Below, in pieces: positions 16,051 through 24,179 of a stretch of DNA of 64,000 nt. The stretch spans positions 62,001 through 126,000 of the forward strand of contig NZ_JAMXFC010000005.1 in assembly GCF_025370755.1 (NCBI RefSeq), read 5' to 3'. Every line of letters starts with the position of its first letter. Positions within the stretch are counted from its first letter, which is position 1. A program made the position numbers and the translations under genes. A model generated the notes under the pieces. The model had not been told where the DNA came from, made no database searches, and saw only the letters and a list, made by a program, of their open reading frames with translations. Source of the DNA: Laspinema sp. D2d (GTDB lineage: Bacteria > Cyanobacteriota > Cyanobacteriia > Cyanobacteriales > Laspinemataceae).

Positions 16051-17628
16051 ATGACTGTAGTTGCGATTGATTTTGGCACCAGTAACACCGTTATTAGTAT
16101 TCTTAACCCCGATAATCATGCCCCCGAAACCCTCAGATTTGGGGATATTTCCAGAATTTTTAAAGGTAAAAAACAAACCGGAGAGAATTTAGAAATACCT
16201 GTTATTCCGACGGTAGTTTTTATTAAAGAAGCGAATCAAATCATTTTAGGACAGCAGGTCAATTCAACCCGGTTAGGACAGGCGCACCCAGAACGATTAT
16301 TTCAAGGATTTAAACGAGAATTAGCAGGGGATTTTCAACCCCCACCCCGGATAATCGATGGATTGACGTACTCAGCATCAACTATTTCAGAATCTTTTTT
16401 AAAAGAAATTTGCCATCGTCTTTTTGAGGACGGAATCAAACCGAGTAAACTCATTTTTACGGTTCCTGTCGGGGCATTTGAGCGCTATTTAGATTGGTTT
16501 CGAGACTTGGGCAGTCGCCTAGAAATTGCTGAAATTCAAATTATTGATGAATCCACCGCAGCGGCCCTCGGCTATGCCATTAAAAAGCCGGGTTCTGTGG
16601 TATTGGTGGTGGATTTTGGCGGGGGAACTCTGGATTTAAGCTTAATTCGTACCAACCCCTCGCAACCGGGAAACTCGGCGTTACAAGCGGAGGTTTTAGC
16701 GAAATCTGATGCGTATATTGGGGGGGTGGATATTGATATTTGGATTGTGGAAGATTATTTGCAACGCCAGGGTTTATCTCGGTCTCAAATAGGGGAAATT
16801 GGCTGGCAACGGTTATTAGAAATTGCGGAAAAATTAAAAATGCGCTTGTCTCGGGCAACGGAGGCGAAAGAGGCATGGTTTGATGATGAAAATTTTATGT
16901 CCTACGAAGTCGAATTAAGTCGCGATCGCCTTGAGTCTCTGTTAGATTATCATCAACTCTTAGAACAGTTGCGCGGGGCATTGGATGAAGTGTTGGCAGT
17001 TGCCCAAATGAAGGGAATGAGTAAGGCAGAAATTGAACAGGTACTGTTAGTTGGGGGCAGTTGTTTAATTCCTGCTGTTCAGACTTTGATTGTCTCTTAT
17101 TTTGGCCGATCGCGAGTGAAAATGGATAAACCCTTTGAAGCGGTGGCACATGGTGCATTAGCCTTAAATGACTATGTGAAGGTAGAAGATTATCTCCGCC
17201 ACAGTTACGCAATTCGGTTATGGGACCCCCATTGTAAAACCTACTCCTATTTTCCCCTGTTTGAAAAAGGGGTAAAATATCCCTGCCAGCGATTGGAACC
17301 TTTGATGTTACAAGCGGCGATCGAAGGACAACAAGAAATCCGCTTAGATATCGGAGAAGTAGCTGAAATTTCCCAAGCGGAGGTGATGTTTGATGAATCG
17401 GGACGGATGGTAGGAGGTGCGTTACATAAACAGGAAGCTTATCGGTCCTTAGATCGCGATCGCGATCGCGTCTGTGTCGCCCATCTTAACCCCCCGGGAC
17501 AAATCGGCATTGATCGCATTTCCGTCCGCTTTGAAGTCAACTCAGGGCGCGTTTTACTGGCAACCGTCCGCGATTTAGTCACCGGAGAAACTCTCGTAGA
17601 TAAAGAAGCGATCGCCAAACTCAAATAG
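16051..17628 (+). CDS. Hsp70 (DnaK-like) family protein
   Basis: 525 residues. The N-terminal actin-like ATPase is clear: phosphate-1 VAIDFGTSNT (4-13), phosphate-2 VVDFGGGTLDLS (~186-197) and adenosine motif VLLVGGSCLIPAVQ (~332-345). The C-terminal ~150 residues are a shortened beta-rich substrate-binding region; true DnaK is about 630 residues and has a helical lid, which is missing here. It is likely a specialised chaperone served by the GrpE-like protein encoded upstream. The codon 10 triplets upstream is in frame, but the ATG at 16051 begins exactly at the conserved strand. A GATCGCGATCGCGATCGCG run near 17455 encodes an Asp-Arg repeat. Confidence 0.9.
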   Translation: MTVVAIDFGTSNTVISILNPDNHAPETLRFGDISRIFKGKKQTGENLEIPVIPTVVFIKEANQIILGQQVNSTRLGQAHPERLFQGFKRELAGDFQPPPRIIDGLTYSASTISESFLKEICHRLFEDGIKPSKLIFTVPVGAFERYLDWFRDLGSRLEIAEIQIIDESTAAALGYAIKKPGSVVLVVDFGGGTLDLSLIRTNPSQPGNSALQAEVLAKSDAYIGGVDIDIWIVEDYLQRQGLSRSQIGEIGWQRLLEIAEKLKMRLSRATEAKEAWFDDENFMSYEVELSRDRLESLLDYHQLLEQLRGALDEVLAVAQMKGMSKAEIEQVLLVGGSCLIPAVQTLIVSYFGRSRVKMDKPFEAVAHGALALNDYVKVEDYLRHSYAIRLWDPHCKTYSYFPLFEKGVKYPCQRLEPLMLQAAIEGQQEIRLDIGEVAEISQAEVMFDESGRMVGGALHKQEAYRSLDRDRDRVCVAHLNPPGQIGIDRISVRFEVNSGRVLLATVRDLVTGETLVDKEAIAKLK

Positions 17629-17685
17629 GCGATCGACTCCTCTTTTCCCCAATTCAATGTCATAATTTCAGTCGTTCCCCATCCC

Positions 17686-18093
17686 CTATACCCACTGACC
17701 AATAATCACCCGAATTGTCCCATCTTCTAAAACCTCTTCCTCCTCAACCGTAAACCCTTTTTCAGGTGCAGTTTTAATCAGGGTATGATACGCATAGCGC
17801 TGAGTTAATGCCTTAACCCACTCCCCAGAATACTTTTGAGAATCATAATCTGAAATCACCGCTATAAACGTTCCGTCAGCTTGTCGTTTAAATCCAATAT
17901 CATTACTCCGAGAACTGATAAACTTGCGCCGCACAATCACCTCCGCCGATTCCTCTCGGATATCGCCCTCAAATCCATAGAGGGGATTAGGAAATTCATG
18001 AACTTCAACGGAATTAAACCCCAGATCGGCTAAGGCTTGGGTCAAATACTCTATCTGGCAAATCTCCGTCCGAATACTCGTAAAATGGGACAT
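17686..18093 (-). CDS. DUF1257 (Ycf35-like) protein, copy 2
   Basis: 135 residues, starting MSHFTSIRTEI, the hallmark of the DUF1257 family that includes plastid Ycf35. Two ferredoxin-like halves are suggested by the layout: SHFTSI...L.DLGF and YHTLIKTAPEKGFTVEEEEVLEDGTIRV near the C-terminus. Function is unknown. It ends 57 nt from the convergent Hsp70 gene and lies 24 nt downstream of the second DUF1257 copy, so the two copies and ycf46 form one - strand operon. The copies are about half identical by eye and probably arose by tandem duplication. Confidence 0.88.
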   Translation of the reverse strand: MSHFTSIRTEICQIEYLTQALADLGFNSVEVHEFPNPLYGFEGDIREESAEVIVRRKFISSRSNDIGFKRQADGTFIAVISDYDSQKYSGEWVKALTQRYAYHTLIKTAPEKGFTVEEEEVLEDGTIRVIIGQWV

Positions 18094-18117
18094 ATTATTT
18101 AACTTCTCCTGGTCAGG

Positions 18118-18492
18118 CTACATCCATTTTCCGACAACAACCCGCAACGTTCCATCTGCTAAGAGTTGCTCTTCTTCCACCTGAAAACCCTGTTCTTCTA
18201 CAGAGGTCATCAAAGTTTTATAAGCATATTTTTGAGTCACATCCTGAACAAATTTCTCCGGATTAATTCGCGCCCCCCAAAAATCTGCCACTAACTCATA
18301 ACTGTCTCCTATCCGACGAAACCCTAAATCATACCCATTTTTTTGGCGAATCACATAATCCGCCTGGGTGGTTTGTTTTTGATAGCCTCGAACGGTCGTA
18401 TTTTCCTCAACCTGATACCCCAATTCTCGCAAGCAGCGATAGAGGGTTTGGCCGTTTTTAATTTCGACTTTAATCGTGGTAAAATGAGACAT
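18118..18492 (-). CDS. DUF1257 (Ycf35-like) protein, copy 1
   Basis: 124 residues from the ATG at 18492 (MSHFTTIKVEI); an in-frame upstream ATG would add eight residues that neither copy shares. It has the same plan as the neighbouring copy, ending with YKTLMTSVEEQGFQVEEEQLLADGTLRVVVGKWM-like sequence (given here in part). Function is unknown. It sits 47 nt downstream of ycf46; conserved proximity of DUF1257 and Ycf46 suggests a common process such as AAA-dependent remodelling, but this is inference. Confidence 0.88.
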   Translation of the reverse strand: MSHFTTIKVEIKNGQTLYRCLRELGYQVEENTTVRGYQKQTTQADYVIRQKNGYDLGFRRIGDSYELVADFWGARINPEKFVQDVTQKYAYKTLMTSVEEQGFQVEEEQLLADGTLRVVVGKWM

Positions 18493-18539
18493 GATAGCTT
18501 TTCCTAAATCAATCAAGTATGCTGGACGATTTCCTGGAT

Positions 18540-20177
18540 CTAATCGGAGTCAAGGGAATCCATACCTTTTTGGATGGACCACTGTTTTAACTCCTGGGTT
18601 AATTCAGTATCATTGGAAGCAGTTCTCGCACCGGCTTCCGCTGCCCAATGTTTTAATTCTTCGATTTGATAGCGGGCGATCGCCGCTAAGGGGACCGTTT
18701 CTTCACTGGCACGTAAAATATCCTCCGTGGTAAAATCTCGGCGTTTTTCGGTCGTATTTCCTCCAAAGGCACGGTGCATTCCATCAATAATGACTTGTTC
18801 AATTTCCGCCCCACTAAAATGGTTCGTTTGACGGGCGAGTAATCCCAAATCAAACTCCCGCAAGCGAGTCGGGCGCAGTCGCATCAGGTGAACTTTAAAA
18901 ATTTCCCGACGTTCGGCTTCTGTGGGCAAATTTAAAAAGAATATCTCATCAAATCGTCCTTTTCTCAACAATTCAGCGGGTAAAATCCTCACGTTATTGG
19001 CCGTAGCCACAATAAAAACGGGCGCGGTTTTTTCCTGCATCCAGGTAATTAAAGTTCCAAATACCCGACGACTGGTCCCCGAATCCCCATCGGTTCCACC
19101 GGAAATATTACCAAAGGCTTTATCAATTTCATCAATCCATAATACACAAGGAGACATCGCTTCTGCCAATTGAATCATTTGGCGTAACCGACTCTCGCTT
19201 TCGCCGACAATTCCGCCAAATAATCTCCCGGTATCTAAGCGCAATAACGGTAAGCGCCACTCATGGGCAATAGTTTTGGCGGACAGGGATTTTCCTGTGC
19301 CTTGAATCCCCACTAATAACACACCCTTCGGGTTAGGAATTCCATAGCGACGCGCTTCTTCGCTAAAGACGTCATTTCGCATTCTCACCCAGGTTTTGAG
19401 GTTATCTAATCCTCCCACATTTTTGAGGGATTCCCGGGCGGGTAAAAACTCTAAAATTCCCGTTTGGCGAATGGTTTGTTTCTTTTCATCTAAAACACTT
19501 TCAATGTCGGTTTCGTTGACTTGTTGTTTATCCGCTAAAGCCCTAGCTAAAACCCGTTGAATGCGGGTACGACTCAATCCCTGGCACGCTTTTACTAATT
19601 GTTCTCGGGCTAATCCTTTTATTTTAAGTTGTTCGGGGTTGACGAATTTTGTAATTAAGGCATTAATATGGGCAGCATCGGGGAGGGGAAAATCGATGAC
19701 GGTGATTTCCTCACTTAATTCGGGGGGAATAGCGAGAGTATAGGCGGTTAAAATTAAGGTTTTGCGCGATCGCTGTAACTCCCGAGTGAGATTTCGCAAC
19801 TCCCGAATTACGGGAATATTTTTGTCTGAGGTGGAGTTTTTGAGGATCGGGTGCAAGTCGCGTAAGACAAAGATGGAATCTTGGGGGGGTGCTTTGGTAA
19901 TGCGTTCAAGGGCCGCCATCACTGATCCTTTTGCTGATCCATTATCTCCCCAGCCTCGCACGATATCCCAGAACAAAAGTTTCCGATGGGGCATTGACAA
20001 TCCGGCCACTTTGTGCAATACTTCCTCAACAGGTTCTTCTTCCACACCCACCAAATAAAGAATGGGATAACGGGCCCGAATCATTAAATCCAATTGGGCA
20101 ATTAAGGCCGTATGGGGCTGAGTTTGACCGCCTAGGACGGCATCGTAAACTTGGGGGGAGTCAGGATGATTCAGCAT
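18540..20177 (-). CDS. ycf46: AAA ATPase Ycf46
   Basis: 545 residues. A degenerate N-terminal ATPase-like half (~1-200) is followed by a canonical AAA module: Walker A GIQGTGKS (~288-295), Walker B CVLWIDEID (~338-346), sensor-1 FIVATANN, and Arg finger region LLRKGRFDEIF. This matches cyanobacterial and algal-plastid Ycf46, linked in Synechocystis to stress response and inorganic-carbon/photosynthesis regulation. Here it heads an operon with two DUF1257 genes and converges with DUF2997, GrpE-like and Hsp70 genes. The start at 20177 matches the conserved N-terminus. Confidence 0.92.
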   Translation of the reverse strand: MLNHPDSPQVYDAVLGGQTQPHTALIAQLDLMIRARYPILYLVGVEEEPVEEVLHKVAGLSMPHRKLLFWDIVRGWGDNGSAKGSVMAALERITKAPPQDSIFVLRDLHPILKNSTSDKNIPVIRELRNLTRELQRSRKTLILTAYTLAIPPELSEEITVIDFPLPDAAHINALITKFVNPEQLKIKGLAREQLVKACQGLSRTRIQRVLARALADKQQVNETDIESVLDEKKQTIRQTGILEFLPARESLKNVGGLDNLKTWVRMRNDVFSEEARRYGIPNPKGVLLVGIQGTGKSLSAKTIAHEWRLPLLRLDTGRLFGGIVGESESRLRQMIQLAEAMSPCVLWIDEIDKAFGNISGGTDGDSGTSRRVFGTLITWMQEKTAPVFIVATANNVRILPAELLRKGRFDEIFFLNLPTEAERREIFKVHLMRLRPTRLREFDLGLLARQTNHFSGAEIEQVIIDGMHRAFGGNTTEKRRDFTTEDILRASEETVPLAAIARYQIEELKHWAAEAGARTASNDTELTQELKQWSIQKGMDSLDSD

Positions 20178-20326
20178 TATAATCCAAAGAAGGCCCTTAA
20201 CTGTTGGTGATAACCTATTCCCATTTTACAGGGTCAGGTTTGGGTTTGAGCAGTCAAATCGAGAGCGGAAGCTTAGAAATTCATCGGAGGGTGACCTGAA
20301 TCCGTCGGGAATGAACACCAGAGGAT

Positions 20327-22084
20327 TCACAACCCGGTGTTCACCTTCTCACAAGGCTCGGTGACGTAATGCTGGGGAAATAGGGGCAATTCAAGGGTAA
20401 AGCAGGTTTCCCCCAATGCGCTGGTAACTGTAATCTGGCCTCCAATATACTCAGTTTGTTTACGCACTAGGGCTAATCCCAATCCAGTTCCCCCATGTTT
20501 CCAGGGGTCGGAACTCGGAACGCGGTAGAATTTATCAAAAACGTGAGTTAATTCCGTAGCGGGGATTTCCAGCCCCGAGTTGCTCACTTTCAGGTGTAAC
20601 CGGGAGCGATCGCAATGGGCCGTAATCTTGATTGTCCCTTGGGCGGGGGTATATTTACAGGCATTTTCTAGCAATTCGGTGAGAATTCTCTGCAAAATGT
20701 CGGAATCGCAGAGAATCGGTGGAAGGGCTGGATCAATATCCACCGCTAAGATTTGTTGGGTGCTTTTTACTTTTTGCATAAAAGGGGCAACAACATTTCC
20801 CACCCATTGTTGTATCAAAACCGGGGTAAAACAGACGGGTTCGATCGCTGCTTCCAGGCGTTGTAACTCCAAAATACTATCGATCAGGCGAATTTCCCGA
20901 TCGCACTCTTCCCGCAAAATCTTAATATATCCCTCCGCACGATCCAAGCTGTGAGAGGGTTTATTCTCTCTCCCCTCCGATGAGGTGCTCACCGCAGAAG
21001 ACTCCTGTTGCCGTTTTTGTTCCACCATTTCCAAAATTTGCACCGCCATTTTGATATTCGCGATCGGGGTGCGTAATTCATGGCTGACGGTACTGAGAAA
21101 ATCATCTTTCAAGCGATTAAGACGCTCTAATTCCTGGACTTGCGCCAGGGAAGCTTGATACAATCGAGCTTGTCGGACGGCGATCGCGCATTGGGAGGCT
21201 ACTTGTTGTACCAGTCCAATTTCTGTCAGACTGAATCTCTCCTGGGCGGGTTTGCATAAACATAAGTTCCCGATCGCCCCACTTTCCCCAAAAATAGGAG
21301 TCACCAGAATAGTCATTCCCTTTGGGAACTCATCCAGGAAGATAGGACAAAACTGCATACAATCCTGATGCAGCAAGGGTCCATAAATCTCTGGAACCTG
21401 CCGAATCGCCTGCCCTAAATGCGATCCCCGGTCGTGAGCATATTCATAGCATATCGTTTCGGCCTGGGATGATGTTCGGTACAAAGCAGCATTACAATAA
21501 TCTGACTCTAAAGCAACCGCTAACTCTCGGACTGCCGTCTGTAAAATTTGCCGTTCGTCCAAACTATCGCGCAGTTTCTCAGTAATCCGATTCAACATCG
21601 CTTCTTTTTCTAGGGCGCGTTGTAACTGCCTGGTACGTTCTTGGACTTGCAAATCTAATTCCGCTGCCAGGGTTTGAAATCGCTCCTCACTGCGCCGGAG
21701 GGCTTCTAACGTGCGATTACGCTCGATCGCATGGTGGATCGCCCGGACCAACAGTGCTCCCACTAGCTGTCCCTTGAGGAGATAATCCTGTGCGCCTTTG
21801 CGAACCGCCTCGATCGCCTGTTCTTCATCCTGAGAACCCGTCAACACCACCACGGGAATTGTGGGGGCTTGGGTTTGCACTTGCATCAGGGTTTCTAATC
21901 CCCAGGAATCAGGCAAAGATAAATCTAATAAAACTAGATCAAACTCAGTTTGTGCCAACTGTTTTAGGGCTTCACTCACGCGCCAAACATGAGCAAAGGT
22001 AAATTGCTCCTCGCCAAACTCGGATAATATCTCTTGTAGAAGTTCTGCATCTGCGAGATTGTCCTCCACCAATAAAATTTTCAT
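20327..22084 (-). CDS. response regulator - GAF - histidine kinase
   Basis: 585 residues. An N-terminal receiver domain (1-~125: KILLVEDN, phospho-acceptor Asp in LVLLDLSLPDSWG, conserved VVLTG and Lys in LLKGQ), a short coiled coil, GAF (~165-310), then HisKA with phospho-accepting His in STVSHELRTPIANI (~340) and HATPase_c with N-box ELLENACKYTP and G-box GTGLGLALVRK. A receiver at the N-terminus indicates input by phosphotransfer from another kinase. The cyanobacterial family often controls light or nutrient responses; the ligand is unknown. It is one of three sensor kinase genes in a row. Confidence 0.92.
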   Translation of the reverse strand: MKILLVEDNLADAELLQEILSEFGEEQFTFAHVWRVSEALKQLAQTEFDLVLLDLSLPDSWGLETLMQVQTQAPTIPVVVLTGSQDEEQAIEAVRKGAQDYLLKGQLVGALLVRAIHHAIERNRTLEALRRSEERFQTLAAELDLQVQERTRQLQRALEKEAMLNRITEKLRDSLDERQILQTAVRELAVALESDYCNAALYRTSSQAETICYEYAHDRGSHLGQAIRQVPEIYGPLLHQDCMQFCPIFLDEFPKGMTILVTPIFGESGAIGNLCLCKPAQERFSLTEIGLVQQVASQCAIAVRQARLYQASLAQVQELERLNRLKDDFLSTVSHELRTPIANIKMAVQILEMVEQKRQQESSAVSTSSEGRENKPSHSLDRAEGYIKILREECDREIRLIDSILELQRLEAAIEPVCFTPVLIQQWVGNVVAPFMQKVKSTQQILAVDIDPALPPILCDSDILQRILTELLENACKYTPAQGTIKITAHCDRSRLHLKVSNSGLEIPATELTHVFDKFYRVPSSDPWKHGGTGLGLALVRKQTEYIGGQITVTSALGETCFTLELPLFPQHYVTEPCEKVNTGL

Positions 22085-22253
22085 ATTTTACGCTTCATCC
22101 AACGGAATTAATTTTAAACAAACTAAATTCTTTCCTGATTTTACCTTAATTTTTTCTAATCTTTGAAAGAAACTATTTTGCTATTTTGAGAATTTAAGCC
22201 CCTTCAAATGGGGATAGATACCTCACCCCGAGGCTGGCCCAGGCTGAGTTGAA

Positions 22254-23444
22254 TTAAAGGGGTCGGGAACAGTTAGAGGGGTCCATTAAAACGGAGTTAA
22301 CCCTGAACGGTAAAGTAACCGTAAACGTAGATCCAATTGATACCTCACTGTTAACCTGAATCGTTCCCCCTTGCACCTCCACCGCATTTTTAACAATGGA
22401 TAAACCTAGGCCGGTCCCAGAGATTCCTTCAGTATTACTGGCGCGATAAAAGGAGGTAAATAAGCGATCGCATTCCCACGGAGGAATCCCGATTCCAGAA
22501 TCCTGAATCCGAAAAATTACCTGATGAGAGTCCGCGATTAGCTCAAATTCAACCTTGCCACCATTGGGCGAATACTTAATCGCATTGGAGAGCAGGTTGG
22601 TCAAAATTTGTTCTAGGAGATTGAGGTCCAAGTACACCGGATAGGACTTGACCCGACTCACAAATATTAAGTGAATAGAATGAGTGCCTTGGGAGCATTG
22701 ATGATCCAGTTGAATTTGAAACTCAGCCACCAACTTTTGACAAAATTGGGGCAGATCAAACCAACTGGGTTTAAAGGGAGTCGGTTCAGGAGATTCCTGA
22801 TGCCAAAGTACCAACAGGTCATCGAGAATTTTATTCATGCGTCCGGCAGATTCTTTAATTTTCCGATTCATCTCCCCTTTTTTCTGTTCACTCAATTCCT
22901 TGGATAATTTTTCCATCAAGTGTGCCGAGGCCAGAATAGTGGTGAGGGGATTGCGTAATTCATGAGAGAGCATTGAGATAAATCGAGATTTGATTTCGCG
23001 GAGTTCCCGTTCTTGTTCTAAGCATGATTTCATGGCAATTTCGTTCTTTTTTCGCTCGATCGCGTAGAACATTGAGCGGGTGATTGTCCCTCCACTAACT
23101 AACCCTTTCACCAGATAATCTTGAGCCCCTTCACGGACTGCAGTAATTGCCAGGTGTTCATCATTTAACCCCGTCAGAACCACAATGGGGAGAGTAGGGG
23201 CTTTTTCCCGCAGGGTTACCAGGGTCTGGAGTCCTTGACTATCTGGAAGTGAGAGGTCTAACAGGATAACTTGGACGGGAGTGCGATCGAGTTGAACGAG
23301 GGCCTCTGCTAATCGCATCACATGAGTCACATTCCAAGCCTGACTCTCGTGACTCTCCTGGCTCATTTCTAAAATGTCCTGGAATAGTTCGGCGTCGCGG
23401 CAATTATCCTCAACCAATAGGATATTTATTAATTCTCGATTCAT
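22254..23444 (-). CDS. response regulator - histidine kinase
   Basis: About 396 residues from the ATG at 23444, which has GGAGG 7 nt upstream; an upstream in-frame start adds 26 residues without family similarity. Receiver (~3-125: ILLVEDNCRDAELF, VILLDLSLPDSQG, VVLTG, DYLVKG), linker, HisKA (SHELRNPLTTIL) and HATPase_c (LLSNAIKYSPNGG; GTGLGLSIVKNAV). It shares the receiver sequence pattern with the neighbour at 20327 (LLDLSLPDS), suggesting a local duplication with loss of the GAF domain. Confidence 0.9.
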   Translation of the reverse strand: MNRELINILLVEDNCRDAELFQDILEMSQESHESQAWNVTHVMRLAEALVQLDRTPVQVILLDLSLPDSQGLQTLVTLREKAPTLPIVVLTGLNDEHLAITAVREGAQDYLVKGLVSGGTITRSMFYAIERKKNEIAMKSCLEQERELREIKSRFISMLSHELRNPLTTILASAHLMEKLSKELSEQKKGEMNRKIKESAGRMNKILDDLLVLWHQESPEPTPFKPSWFDLPQFCQKLVAEFQIQLDHQCSQGTHSIHLIFVSRVKSYPVYLDLNLLEQILTNLLSNAIKYSPNGGKVEFELIADSHQVIFRIQDSGIGIPPWECDRLFTSFYRASNTEGISGTGLGLSIVKNAVEVQGGTIQVNSEVSIGSTFTVTLPFRVNSVLMDPSNCSRPL

Positions 23445-24179
23445 GGTTGGTCCTCCATTGGATTGCGTCAACTCTCTTAAGGGGCTTACAGGCGATCGGG
23501 ACTCGTCCGGAAAAATCCTCAAAATAGGGCCTCTCCATCCATTTGGAACCCTGACTGGGCGAGACTCACTGGGCAGTTCGGGACTGCCGATTTTAGAACC
23601 CGGAAGGAGTCAAAAGTGAGCGGGCTTAATATCAGTCTGAGCAGAATCATGTTGTGCCCACAAGGAAAGGGTCATTTCAATATCTCTGGGAAATGGGGTG
23701 ACTGTCGTTCGGTTTTCCCGACTCTTTTTCCTGGGGAAAGATTAATGTGTCCAATGGCCGGTCTGGTTTCTGTCTGATGAAGCTGGAACCTATCCCCTTA
23801 GAAGGTTGGACCACCCCCTCAAGATGTTTTCCCACGATTTAAACCCTTGCCATGTTCTTAATGGGTCTGATTCCGCTAATTAAAAACAAGTTTTCTAAAA
23901 ATTTTATCATCGAACTATTCAACTTTCAAGGATATTGAGAAAAAATTTTGTGGCAACTGCTTAGGGGGTTAGAATGATGTGCCTTGTCGGCACATCACAT
24001 TTTGGTCCTGGACCTCCCTTCAGGGGTGGGATTGACACACAATCTATGCCCCTGCAATCTTTTACTCTTTACCCTATATTCGGTGAGCGATCGCCGCCCG
24101 GGTTTAACGCGATCGCGGGTTATGGCCCCCATTTTGCTGGCTCAAGCCTCAAGGTGGGTTAAGAGAGCCAAAGTAGAAA
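23445..24179. other. 735-nt spacer without a gene
   Basis: No credible coding frame. A 9-bp perfect hairpin (23975-23983 with 23989-23997, loop TTGTC) is present, downstream of the kinase gene at 24180-26747 on the - strand. An AT-rich stretch near 23875-23955 could hold a promoter. Confidence 0.4.
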
